Shown here: positions 25,538 to 35,100 of the stretch, piece by piece
How the letters are laid out: the number at the start of each line of letters is the position of its first letter
How positions within the stretch are numbered: position 1 is the stretch's first letter
Origin: DASQZK01 sp963809925
Lineage (GTDB): Bacteria; Bacteroidota; Bacteroidia; Bacteroidales; GCA-2748055
Reading direction: 5' to 3'
DNA: 64,000 nucleotides
NCBI GenBank assembly: GCA_963809925.1
Contig: CAWELH010000009.1
Location: 186,001 to 250,000 of the forward strand
Program-made: the position numbers and the translations under genes
Notes under the pieces: generated by a model
What the model was told of the DNA's origin: nothing
Databases searched by the model: none
What the model saw: only the letters and a program-made list of their open reading frames with translations

Positions 25538-28299
25538 TAGTCGGGTATTTTATTGGTTTTACGGATGAAGGCATCGGTGAAACCGAGGTCCTTTATTCTT
25601 TTTAGTTCAGCCTGGGCATTTTCCATGTCAGCAAATTCCATATAAACATACCTGAAGATCCCGTCACCACCCTGAATGACCCTTATCCCGTTCAGACGGG
25701 AGAAGTAATTTTTGCTAACCGGAGTACGCAGCGCCTTCAGCTGGATAGTAAATAGTCTTCCGTCAGCGTTACCTGAAAGTCTGGAAACGCTCTGTTGTTT
25801 GTAAGTGTGCAACAACGACAGATCAATGATGAATGCATCTTCGTATCCCCGGGATTTGATTTTCACGATGTCGATGCCGGCATCTTCTTTGGCATTATAG
25901 TCACCATAGATGACCCGGTAAAATCCGTCATCGCCCCTGATCATCTGGACATCGCCCAGGCTTCTGAACAATTTCATATCCGCAGGTTTTCTCAAAGCAA
26001 ATATCTGTATGCCGAAGTGCTGGTTTTCGGAAGTTGCAATGGTTGCAGCTTCGTCTGCCTGTCCTGCAATTGTGTTTCGACGTATAACGCTTGCATTCGG
26101 GAATGAGGGTTTAACCGAGGATTTTAGAAGTTCGGCAGCCTGGATATAAGAGAAAAAACGCCCAAAGGTATAGCAGTACTCAGAGCCTGAGAAATCTTCC
26201 TTTACCGGATCTCCGGAAATTGTATGCAAGGGATCGAACGTATTGTTTCCAATTGGCTGTGGGGAGCGCAGAAGCAGTATTGTATACTCAGCGGAACGTT
26301 CTGGCTTCAGATAGTCGGGCACCGCGATGGGCTCCAGTACCACCGGGTATTTTCCGGGCTGAAGTATTCGTATTTCTGCATTCCTGTTCAGTCTTCTTCC
26401 TTCTGAATTATCCGATCCGTCGGGATTGATATCCATAGCTATGTTGCTGGTTTCACCCAGACCTTTCGTAACGAATCTTACCGGATCGATGCCTTTTGCG
26501 ATAAGGTAACTAATCACCGCATGCGCCCTATTTTTTGAGAGCTTGTAGTTGTATGCGGCACTGCCCCGTGAATCGGTATGTCCGGCAACCTCCACAAACA
26601 GGTCGGGATAGCGCTCCATCACCTGGAATAGTCGTTCGATATCAAGTTTTGCTGAATCCGATAATACATAACTGTTGAAGTCGAAGAGTATATTCCTAAT
26701 GACTATGTACTCGCCGGAACTAACTTTTTCCGGCACCAAGCTAAAGGAAAGGTTCAGTTGGGAACGCTGGAAATCGGAAGGAATGTTTACCGTTTTCGTC
26801 TGAGATTCATAGCCTGCAGCGGAGGTGATAAATTCATAGTTACCTGCCGGCAGTGTATCGTTGAAATTTCCTGTTTTAGCATCGGGGAGTAGTATATGTA
26901 GAGTATCGTTATTGGATTTGTTCACAACATGAATGCTGAAACCCTGTCCAAATTCCTGAAGGTTATCTCCGGTTTCGAGCTTGCCGTCAATGGCAACGAG
27001 TTTTGCAGGAAACGTGGAAATGAACTCAATCTCCTTCACACTTCCGTAATCCTGACGGTCACCCATTGAGCCTGCGTAGAGTGCTTTTTCCCCATTCTCA
27101 AGTGGATAAAAGAACATATTATCGTCGGTGGTATTCAGTGGAAAGCCGATATTTACAGGTTCCGACCATGAACCATCGGGTTGTTTAATGGATTTGTACG
27201 TGTCGAAGCCACCCATGCCCTGATGTCCCTGGGAACTAAAGTAAAGTGTGACGCCATCGTCGCAGATAAATGGCGTTTGTTCGTTGTAGGGAGTATTGAT
27301 GATCGGTCCGAGATTCACAGGTTCATCCCATTTGCCCTTTGTATTCATCACACTGTAATAAATATCTGCACCGCCGAGACTTCCTTTCCGATTGCTCGCA
27401 AAATAGAGTGTATTTCCGTCGGACGATATGCTAGCATGTGTTTCATAGTATTTGGAGTTGACCGGCTTATCCAACTTTTTCATCTTTGACCAGGTTTCGT
27501 GTTCAAACTGGCTGATATATATGTCGGCGCCAAAATCACTGGATCTGACAAGATAAAGCGTTAAACCGTCGGGGCTTAGAGATGTAGGATAGGCATCCCC
27601 GTCCGATTGCACCTGGGGGGTGATATTTACCGGGTTTGTCCAGCGGTTGTTGAGTTTTCTAACCATCCAGATGGCTTTGTAGAACTTCTCTTCGGTCATG
27701 TATACCAGGGTCTTCCCGTCGGAAGACAATACAGCACCGAAATTCTGCCCGCTTTGCGGTATCATCTCATCGGCCACCTTCACTTCAACAGGAATTGGTT
27801 CTTTCATGAGTTTTTTAGCGTAATCACAGGCACTGATCTGGCGATCAACGAAATCGATCTCATAAACATCTTTGACCTTCAGATAGCTTTTATATTTCTG
27901 AAAGGTTTTTTTGGCTTCATCCAGCTGGTTGTCAATCTGGTAAGCCGTTGCAAGAAGAAACAGTGTCTGAGGTGGCGCAAGTTTTTCACCGAAGGTACTT
28001 TCCGTATATTTTTCTGTGACATGCGCAGCGGCCATTTGGAGGTATGGAAGAGCTTTGGTTTTCTCACCAGGAAGATTAAGGTAGCACATGCCAATCCGGT
28101 AGGCAATATTGGCGTTCTCTTTGTCGGACCAGTTCAGCCTGAGGTAAGCACTCAATGCCTCCTGATAATCTTCAGTTATCAAAAAGTATTCTGCATCCTG
28201 AAAGGTAGCTTTCAGGTTCTCTTCCTCTTGTTGGCATCCGGCTCTTGATGCCATGGAAGAAAGCAGACAAAATAATAATACATAGCGGAATGCTTTCAT
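25534..28299 (-). CDS. PorE-like TPR/PD40/OmpA protein with three SPOR-like domains
   Basis: A 921-residue exported envelope protein. Order: signal peptide (1-20), with a cysteine at 22 that may be lipidated (SRAGC is a poor lipobox); TPR repeats (about 30-160); PD40 beta-propeller (about 180-425) with blades such as SPDGLTLYL, SSDGNTLYFASNRKG and GVTLYFSSQGHQGMGG; a CRD-like beta-sandwich (435-520); and an OmpA peptidoglycan-binding domain (530-645, ILFDFNSYVLSDSA, VAGHTDSRGS, NRNAEIRI). Then come three SPOR-like units near 670-740, 762-825 and 849-914. TPR-propeller-CRD-OmpA is the order of PorE, the T9SS protein anchoring to peptidoglycan; the SPOR tail is additional. SPOR domains bind denuded glycan strands. 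Fourth and last of a paralogue array. Confidence 0.85.
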   Translation of the reverse strand: MKAFRYVLLFCLLSSMASRAGCQQEEENLKATFQDAEYFLITEDYQEALSAYLRLNWSDKENANIAYRIGMCYLNLPGEKTKALPYLQMAAAHVTEKYTESTFGEKLAPPQTLFLLATAYQIDNQLDEAKKTFQKYKSYLKVKDVYEIDFVDRQISACDYAKKLMKEPIPVEVKVADEMIPQSGQNFGAVLSSDGKTLVYMTEEKFYKAIWMVRKLNNRWTNPVNITPQVQSDGDAYPTSLSPDGLTLYLVRSSDFGADIYISQFEHETWSKMKKLDKPVNSKYYETHASISSDGNTLYFASNRKGSLGGADIYYSVMNTKGKWDEPVNLGPIINTPYNEQTPFICDDGVTLYFSSQGHQGMGGFDTYKSIKQPDGSWSEPVNIGFPLNTTDDNMFFYPLENGEKALYAGSMGDRQDYGSVKEIEFISTFPAKLVAIDGKLETGDNLQEFGQGFSIHVVNKSNNDTLHILLPDAKTGNFNDTLPAGNYEFITSAAGYESQTKTVNIPSDFQRSQLNLSFSLVPEKVSSGEYIVIRNILFDFNSYVLSDSAKLDIERLFQVMERYPDLFVEVAGHTDSRGSAAYNYKLSKNRAHAVISYLIAKGIDPVRFVTKGLGETSNIAMDINPDGSDNSEGRRLNRNAEIRILQPGKYPVVLEPIAVPDYLKPERSAEYTILLLRSPQPIGNNTFDPLHTISGDPVKEDFSGSEYCYTFGRFFSYIQAAELLKSSVKPSFPNASVIRRNTIAGQADEAATIATSENQHFGIQIFALRKPADMKLFRSLGDVQMIRGDDGFYRVIYGDYNAKEDAGIDIVKIKSRGYEDAFIIDLSLLHTYKQQSVSRLSGNADGRLFTIQLKALRTPVSKNYFSRLNGIRVIQGGDGIFRYVYMEFADMENAQAELKRIKDLGFTDAFIRKTNKIPDY

Positions 28300-28334
28300 A
28301 TAAACGTGTTCTGTTTAAAAGAGAGCCATGAGCC

Positions 28335-29795
28335 TCAATTTCCTTTTCTCATCAACTTAATATCGTACGAGGACCCTCCGGGAGAAATGACGGTAAAGCT
28401 ATCCGTTTTCACATCATAGGTTACAGTAATCTTTTCAGTACTTTCCTCTTTATTCAAAATAAGGCTAAAACTTCTGTTGAAGAGGGATTTGCTAAATGTT
28501 GCCGGTTCGTTGGCGGGTAGTATTTCTATGCGGAAGATCTCTTCCGACGACGTTGTTTCAAAGTCATTGTCAAAAAGTGCCAGATAGCCCGATTTTTCTG
28601 AGTTTACAGGCTGATAGAATTCGTTATCATTTGTTGTATTGACCGGATATCCAAGGTTTTTGGCTTCGCCCCACTCACCGTCACTCATAAGGTTGGCATA
28701 GAAGATATCATAGCCTCCCATATTAAAATGACCTTTGGAAGTGAAGTATATAGTATTCCCTTTGTCCACTACATAGACAGCATTTTCGTCTTCCGGGGAA
28801 TTAATATTCGGACCGAGATTTTCCGGTTCTCCCCAGTTTCCGTCCGCATCCTTTTTGGAGACATAAAGATCGAGCCCACCGAATCCGCCTCTTCTGCTGC
28901 TCGACAGGTAAAGGTATCTTCCGTCGTATGAAAAAGAGGCATGGGCTTCATTGCGTGAAGAATTAATATTTTTGTTCATCTTCACTGCTTCTGTCCATGA
29001 TTTCCCATTCAGTTTGCTATAGTAAATATCACCATTCTCTGAACGGCTGCGTTTCACCAGAAGCATTTCTGTCCCGTCGGCAGACAAAGCTGAGGGGATC
29101 ATATCGCCATCAGAACCGACCTGGGGAGTAATGTTGACCGGTTCGGCCCATTGTCCGTCAGTCATAAATGTATACATGATGGCGTCGTAAAATTTGAGTG
29201 ATTTCATATATACCATCGATGATTCATTGAGATTTACAACGGGACGGAATACAACCGAGCCGTCATTTATGGAGGAAGGCAGTTTTTCTTTCAGGAGGTT
29301 AAGAGGGGAATCCTTAATAATCTTTGCACGTTCCACGGCTTTGATCTCATTCTCTACGATCCTGATGTTATACTTCTTTTCAAACTCTCTCAGATCTTTG
29401 AATTTTGCATACGATTCGAGTGCTTCATCAAGTTGGTTATTAATCCGATATGCGTTGCCCAGGTAAAACCATGAGTGGTACGGAGCCTGTTTTTCCCCGA
29501 TGTTACGTTCCCTGTATTTCAGAGTGGTATTTTGTACTGCTTTTTCCAGGTATGGGATTGATCTTTGTTCTTCACCTTTTACATTCAGATAGGACATTCC
29601 AGCGAGGAAGTTGTAATTGGCATTGTCAGATTCCATTCCCACCAGTTTCTGAAACAGATATGCGGCTTCCTTATACTCTTCGGTGGCAAGGAAGAATTCA
29701 GCATCGTCGAACAATTTTTCCACGTCCTCCTTTTGACTTCGGGCCATAGGCACTGCCAGGAACAAGGTAAGGAGGAGTAACAGAAATTTATTCAT
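28335..29795 (-). CDS. TPR/PD40 propeller protein lacking an anchor domain
   Basis: A 486-residue exported protein: signal peptide (1-20, ending ARSQ), TPR region (about 27-165, LFDDAEFFLATEEYKEAAY), PD40 propeller blades (SADGTEMLLVKRSRS, SYDGRYLYLSSSRRGGFGG, KGNTIYFTSKGHFNMGGYD), and a short C-terminal beta-rich tail ending IKLMRKGN. No OmpA, SPOR or membrane segment is present, so it is predicted to be free in the periplasm or partner-bound. The first 400 residues are collinear with the neighbours. The upstream 273-base gap holds a pair of direct repeats (29997-30031). Confidence 0.83.
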   Translation of the reverse strand: MNKFLLLLLTLFLAVPMARSQKEDVEKLFDDAEFFLATEEYKEAAYLFQKLVGMESDNANYNFLAGMSYLNVKGEEQRSIPYLEKAVQNTTLKYRERNIGEKQAPYHSWFYLGNAYRINNQLDEALESYAKFKDLREFEKKYNIRIVENEIKAVERAKIIKDSPLNLLKEKLPSSINDGSVVFRPVVNLNESSMVYMKSLKFYDAIMYTFMTDGQWAEPVNITPQVGSDGDMIPSALSADGTEMLLVKRSRSENGDIYYSKLNGKSWTEAVKMNKNINSSRNEAHASFSYDGRYLYLSSSRRGGFGGLDLYVSKKDADGNWGEPENLGPNINSPEDENAVYVVDKGNTIYFTSKGHFNMGGYDIFYANLMSDGEWGEAKNLGYPVNTTNDNEFYQPVNSEKSGYLALFDNDFETTSSEEIFRIEILPANEPATFSKSLFNRSFSLILNKEESTEKITVTYDVKTDSFTVISPGGSSYDIKLMRKGN

Positions 29796-29996
29796 GTTCT
29801 ATAAATTATCTGGTAATCGTGCGATTAAAGATATGAAACTTCCGTGTTTTTCAAAAACATGCTTCTTTCTTTAGTCTTTCAGCAATACTATCCTCTACCA
29901 AAGTTCAAGACGACAAAAGTTCACGGAGGATATTTTCTGGCTATACGTAGAAAATGTAGCAATTGATTCAAAATTCCAATAATCTTGCTCCTGGCT

Positions 29997-30031
29997 AGCG
30001 CGTATATGCATAATATTCAGCGCTTATATGC
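29997..30031. repeat. Two 13-base direct repeats, 22 bases apart
   Basis: AGCGCGTATATGC at 29997-30009 and AGCGCTTATATGC at 30019-30031 differ at one base and repeat with a 22-base period, about two helical turns, as for tandem sites of a DNA-binding protein. They lie in the 273-base gap between the stop of the 621-residue gene and the start of the 486-residue gene, 200 bases upstream of the latter. Confidence 0.45.
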
Positions 30032-30068
30032 TGGCATGGAGTAATTTGTGGAATCTCGCAGGGAAAGA

Positions 30069-31934
30069 TTATTTTATTTTAAGATTGTCGGGTACAGGAA
30101 CAGGTTCCAGGATAACATTATCCTGTTCTACACCGAGGATCCTGAACTCAACTCTTCGGTTCAATTGTCTTCCCTGTTTGGAATCTCTCCCGTCAGGTAA
30201 CCTGTTCATAGCCACCGGCTTATCTTTACTAAAACCCTTGAACTGCATTCTTTCCGCCGAAATTCCGAGGCCGGTGAGGTATTTGATTACAGCCTGGGCT
30301 CTTTTTTCTGACAGAGCCTGGTTATAACTTTCCGAACCAATGGCATCGGTGTGTCCTCGTACTTCGAGTTTCAGTGCAGAGTATTCATTCATGACATCAC
30401 GAACGTCAGAAAGTTTTTGTTTGGCATTTTCGGTGATGGTATAACTGTCGAAGTCAAAAAAGACAGGTTTAATGAAATAAGTAGGGGAGGGCTCCTTAAT
30501 CCTGATCTCAGGCGTTTTTATTTCCTTTGCAGGTTCTGTAGTGATGGTTTCGGGCAATGGGTTTTCAACAGTCTGAATATTTTCAGCCACTTTTTTCGAA
30601 GATGTATCTATGACCATTTCCTGTTCTGCGGGGAACGTGGAGGCAGTTTCTGCGGCTGGCCGGAGTTTCACATTATAAATATCGCCGCTTCCAAATCCGT
30701 CGGGTTCATACCTGGTAAGGTAACCTTCATTGCCTTCGTCGATGGGATAGAAGAAGATGTCATCATCAGTCGTATTGAGGGGGTAAGGTTCAGGTATCGG
30801 CTCAGACCATGTTCCATCATCGTTCAATGTACAGTAAAATATGTCATAACCTCCAATGGTTGCATGCCCTTGTGAGCTGAAAAACAACTTTTTGCCATCT
30901 GCGGTGACAAATGGACTGTCTTCATTCATTGGTGTATTGATATTTTGACCGAGATTTACCGGCTCGCCCCATTCTCCCCTGGCTGTTTTTTCAGATACAT
31001 AGATATCCATTTCCCCGATTCCCCCTGATCGGTTGCTGGTGAAATATAGTTTCTGTCCGTCGGGTGAGAGGCTGGCATTGGATTCGAAGAATTTGGTGTT
31101 TATGGGCTTACCCAGATTTTTTGAAGGCGACCAGGTAAGGTTATCATAAAAGCTAACCAAAATATCAGAATCAAAATTTGAGATTTTCACGAGGAACATT
31201 TCTTTTCCGTCTTTTGAAAGGGAAGAAACATACTGATCACCGTCTGACTGGATCTGAGGTGTAATATTCACCGGGTTTGTCCATCTGCCATTCTGAAAGG
31301 TCCTGTAATAAACTGCATCGTAAAATTTCCTTGCGCTCATGTATGCCATGGCACTGTCGTTGCCAGAGAGCACGGCATTGAAATTATTCGTGTTTGAGTT
31401 AATGATATTTCCGAGATTCACACTGACAAGTGTAACAGGCGTTTTTATTGCTTCCTTGGCACGTTTGCAAGCCTCGATCTGCTGACTGGCAAAAATTTGT
31501 TCCTTCTCGTACCCTTTCTGAAACCTGTCGATGAACGTGGTATAGGTTTCAATGGCTTTGTCGAGCTGGTTATCAATTCTATAGGCATTGGCAAGAAAGA
31601 GAAGTGCATCCGGCGCAGCAGCCAATTCCTTAAAACTTCCTTCACTGTAATTTTCGGAAATATTTTTGATGGCTTTTTCCAGATACGGTATCGCCTTGTT
31701 TTTTTCACCTTCAAGGTTCAGATAGCAGACACCCATCCTGTAATTAAGATTGGCGTTATCCTGGAAGCCAGCGTTGTAAACTTTCTGGTATGAAAGCAGT
31801 GCATCCTCATAGGATTCATCTGAAAGAAAAAACTCACCATCATAAAAATTAAGCTTGAGTTCATCTTTCTGTGCCAATAACGGGTTTGAAGGATAAGAAA
31901 GGATAAGCAGTAAGAGAAAGAGGAGTTTTTTCAT
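30069..31934 (-). CDS. TPR/PD40/OmpA envelope protein (PorE-like)
   Basis: A 621-residue exported protein: signal peptide (1-21), TPR (about 28-165), PD40 propeller (about 185-425, with SPDGQKLYFTSNRSGGIG and GKKLFFSSQGHATIGGYD), a Pro/Thr/Lys-rich linker (430-485) in place of the CRD domain, and an OmpA domain (488-600: VFFDFDSYTITENAK, VRGHTDAIGS, NRRVEFRIL). The tail VILEPVPVPDNLKIK matches VVLEPIAVPDYLKPE of the 921-residue protein at the same place, where that protein continues into its SPOR domains. It should bind peptidoglycan through OmpA. Second gene of the array. Confidence 0.87.
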   Translation of the reverse strand: MKKLLFLLLLILSYPSNPLLAQKDELKLNFYDGEFFLSDESYEDALLSYQKVYNAGFQDNANLNYRMGVCYLNLEGEKNKAIPYLEKAIKNISENYSEGSFKELAAAPDALLFLANAYRIDNQLDKAIETYTTFIDRFQKGYEKEQIFASQQIEACKRAKEAIKTPVTLVSVNLGNIINSNTNNFNAVLSGNDSAMAYMSARKFYDAVYYRTFQNGRWTNPVNITPQIQSDGDQYVSSLSKDGKEMFLVKISNFDSDILVSFYDNLTWSPSKNLGKPINTKFFESNASLSPDGQKLYFTSNRSGGIGEMDIYVSEKTARGEWGEPVNLGQNINTPMNEDSPFVTADGKKLFFSSQGHATIGGYDIFYCTLNDDGTWSEPIPEPYPLNTTDDDIFFYPIDEGNEGYLTRYEPDGFGSGDIYNVKLRPAAETASTFPAEQEMVIDTSSKKVAENIQTVENPLPETITTEPAKEIKTPEIRIKEPSPTYFIKPVFFDFDSYTITENAKQKLSDVRDVMNEYSALKLEVRGHTDAIGSESYNQALSEKRAQAVIKYLTGLGISAERMQFKGFSKDKPVAMNRLPDGRDSKQGRQLNRRVEFRILGVEQDNVILEPVPVPDNLKIK

Positions 31935-32046
31935 CTTAATAGCTATAATTAGTTGATTATAGCAAATTTATAAATTTATTCAAAAGTTCTGAAAAATTCC
32001 CTCTCTATTTGCCGGTGAAGTTGGATTAATTTGATAAAGGAACGTT

Positions 32047-32081
32047 TGACCGGGGATGAACGCATCATTCACACCCGGTCA
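32047..32081. terminator. Inverted repeat between array genes, possible terminator
   Basis: TGACCGGG (32047-32054) and CCCGGTCA (32074-32081) form an 8-base stem around a 19-base loop. It lies after the stop of the 1057-residue gene. On the minus strand only a short CCTTT follows, so termination would be partial or need a factor; on the plus strand GCTTTGTTTT follows. Confidence 0.4.
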
Positions 32082-32118
32082 GCTTTGTTTTATGGAGTTT
32101 TATGTTGCAATAATCGCT

Positions 32119-35100
32119 TTAGGCGCTTCCTCTGTCCTCATCGGTCTTCTTTTTTTTCCTTCTGACAAGAATAATGAGGATAAAAATGAAAATGCCCTCG
32201 AGTATTAAAATTCCGGCAGTCATCCATACGCCCCGATGGAATATTTTATGCAGCGCTGCTTCATCTGAAGCTTCCTGGCTGGTCGGATTCAAGGCCCTCT
32301 CATCGAGTGCCATTTTAGACACGATATTCCAGACCTCTGATGGCTCAAAACCATATTTTTCTGCTACCCTGAGAAGGTGGTCGAGAAGATCGTCCGTCGA
32401 TGTGATATTCAGTTTACGGATATCAAGTTCCTCAAGTGCCTTCATTAGTTCATCTCCGGCATAATACTTCATCTTTTGAATAACATGTTTGAGATTATCC
32501 TGAGCAATAACTCTGGCGAGGGTACGATAGACCTCATCATGTGAGTAATTGTTCAAGGCTGACTGGTCAAGCATGTATTTAATAAGATCCCCTGCTTGAG
32601 TAAGAGCTGTATTGCCAGCAGTCTTATCTTTCAAGAATGACAACAGGTTTCCTTCCGAATTTTCAATGAGTTTATTGCGGAAGTTTTGAAGATCATATTT
32701 ATTCAGATAATTGCTGAAGAGGTCAAGGATCTCAGAGGAATTCACATCACCGCCCTTATTGGTCCTCGAAATCAGATCGATAAACAACTTGTCGGCGAAG
32801 CCGATATCGGCGGGGGTTTGGTCAAGCAGAGCTCTGATTTTCCCGTCTGATAATCTTTGCAGGTCGGGCATAATGATTTTTACGGGGATGTCCGATGCTT
32901 TCAGGATAACATGTATAATGCTAGTTTTATCGATTTCTCCGGCATCGGCCTGCTGAAGAAGGTATGATACCAATTCCTGTTTGGAATTGATACCTTTTTC
33001 TGCGGTGTCGATGGACAGAAGATAATCCCTCGTATTGCCTTCAGAATATTCAATCAGTCTTTTGAGGAAGAGATCAAGATCACTCATCGAAGAGTAATCT
33101 GAAAGCATCGAGATGACATCGTCGACAGCGTAATTATTCCTGCCTGGATTTTCGAAGAGGTCCATGATCAGGTTCTCAACGGTCACAATCCCCTCTTTTT
33201 GAGGTTCCATCGAAAGCAATCGTTCTTTCAAAGCAGGACGGGAATACTCAGACATTTTTTTAATAAGTAATTCAAGCTCCCCATCAGAGGTTTTTTCCTG
33301 AAGACCCTGATCGACATCTTTAGCGCTGAAACCCAGGCTGTCAGTCGCAGGAGTTGCTTTAAGTTGTAGCTTGGAACCAGGGACAATTACCGATTTGTCT
33401 TCCGGAATTATCACCGAATGTGTGGGGGTAACGGCCTCTTTTTCCATGTACATCACCTCTGCCGACTTTTGCACTATATTTCCGTTTTCATCTGCAATTG
33501 TGATGACGACCTTATTGTTACCGGGTAAGGGTTTAAATTCGTAACTCTGGCGTTTACTGTTTACCTCGATGGTATCTGTATTGACAAGTTTGGAATTATT
33601 GAAGACCTGAACAATGGCCTTTGAATCCGTTTCCGCGTTGAAGCGGATATTTACATCCCTGTCACGGTCAACAGAGATAAGCGTGTCACGGATTGTCAGC
33701 ATCTGATCGGTTTTCTCCTGTGTCAGTCCGTGTGGAAGTGTCTCAAGTACGATTTCGTCCTGGATAGTAAAGCCTTTGTGTGCTGTATTTTCTGCCACGC
33801 TTAGTTTTTGCATATGCTCTTTAAAACGCTCGCCACTGAAGATCATATTATAATTTCCTGCCGGCACTGAGAATGTAAAACTCCCATTCTTGAAGGGGTT
33901 AAACTTTGTCACGGTATCACCGGAAGACGTTTTGACCACATAAACAGTAATTTCGGTTGAATCAACATCCGCTCTCTTATAGTTCAGTAATCCTGATATA
34001 GGGAACATCCTGGGGAAGTCGGTGTTGTAAATTTCATACCTGTATATATCCAGTCTACCCTGACCATCACGGGAATATTGTGCATAATAGGCTACCTGAC
34101 CGTCTTTCAGAGGAAAGAAAAACTGGTCATCGTCAGTGGTATTGATCGGATATCCTAAGTTGACGGGATCAGCCCATGTATTATAGGCACTTTTTTGACT
34201 TACGAAATTATCATAACCACCCATATTATAGTGACCGTATGAACTGAAATAGAGCTTATTCCCGGTTTCGGTAATAAAAGGTGTGTCGTCGTTGTATTCC
34301 GTGTTGATTTGTGGTCCGAGGTTTTTGGCTGGTCCCCATTCACCGTTTGGCTGTCTTTCCGAGCTGTAGATATCAAGTCCGCCATAACCGCCCTTGCGGT
34401 TGCTGGAGAAATAGAGTGTTTTTCTATCCCTGGACATGGAGGCATGTGATTCCCAGTATTTTGTGTTTATGTTATCATTCAGCTTCACGAGAGATGACCA
34501 CTTGCCGTTCACCAATCGGGTATAGTATAGGTTGCCGATAAATTCATCGCTTCTGTAAATGAACATTTCAGTCCCGTCGTAGGATAAGAAAGTTGGGTAC
34601 ACATCTCCGTCGACGCCCAGTTCAGAAACGATATTCCTGGGGGCGCTCCATCCTCCATTTACTTTTCGGGCATAAAAAATAGCGTCATAAAACTGAAGTT
34701 TAGAGATGTAGGCTATACTGGTTTCGTCGCCCGAGACAACGGGATTTGTTTCTGCAAAGCGCGTATTAATCCGGTTGGAGAGAGCTTCACGGTCAAAATC
34801 TATAGGCTTTTTCATTAGGTTTGCCGCTGCATTGCAGGCATCGATTTGGGCTTTGACAAGTGCAGTATCGTATACTTCCGGATCGATCGCATCAAGGAAT
34901 TTTGTATAATATTCTTTTGCCTTATTGAGCTGGTTATTGATCCTGTATGCATTCCCAAGATAGTATAGAGCTTCAGGCGGAGCAGATGTCTCCTTAAAAT
35001 TGTTTTCCCTGTATTTCGGATTTATGTTGAGAACGGCTTTTTCAAGGTAGACAATGGATTTATCTTTTTCATACGGACTGTTGATGAAGCAAACGCCAAT

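Noticed and set aside
27607..28248. Long open frame on the plus strand inside the 921-residue gene
   Set aside because: Antisense to a TPR/PD40 coding region with clear domains; no family resemblance of its own.
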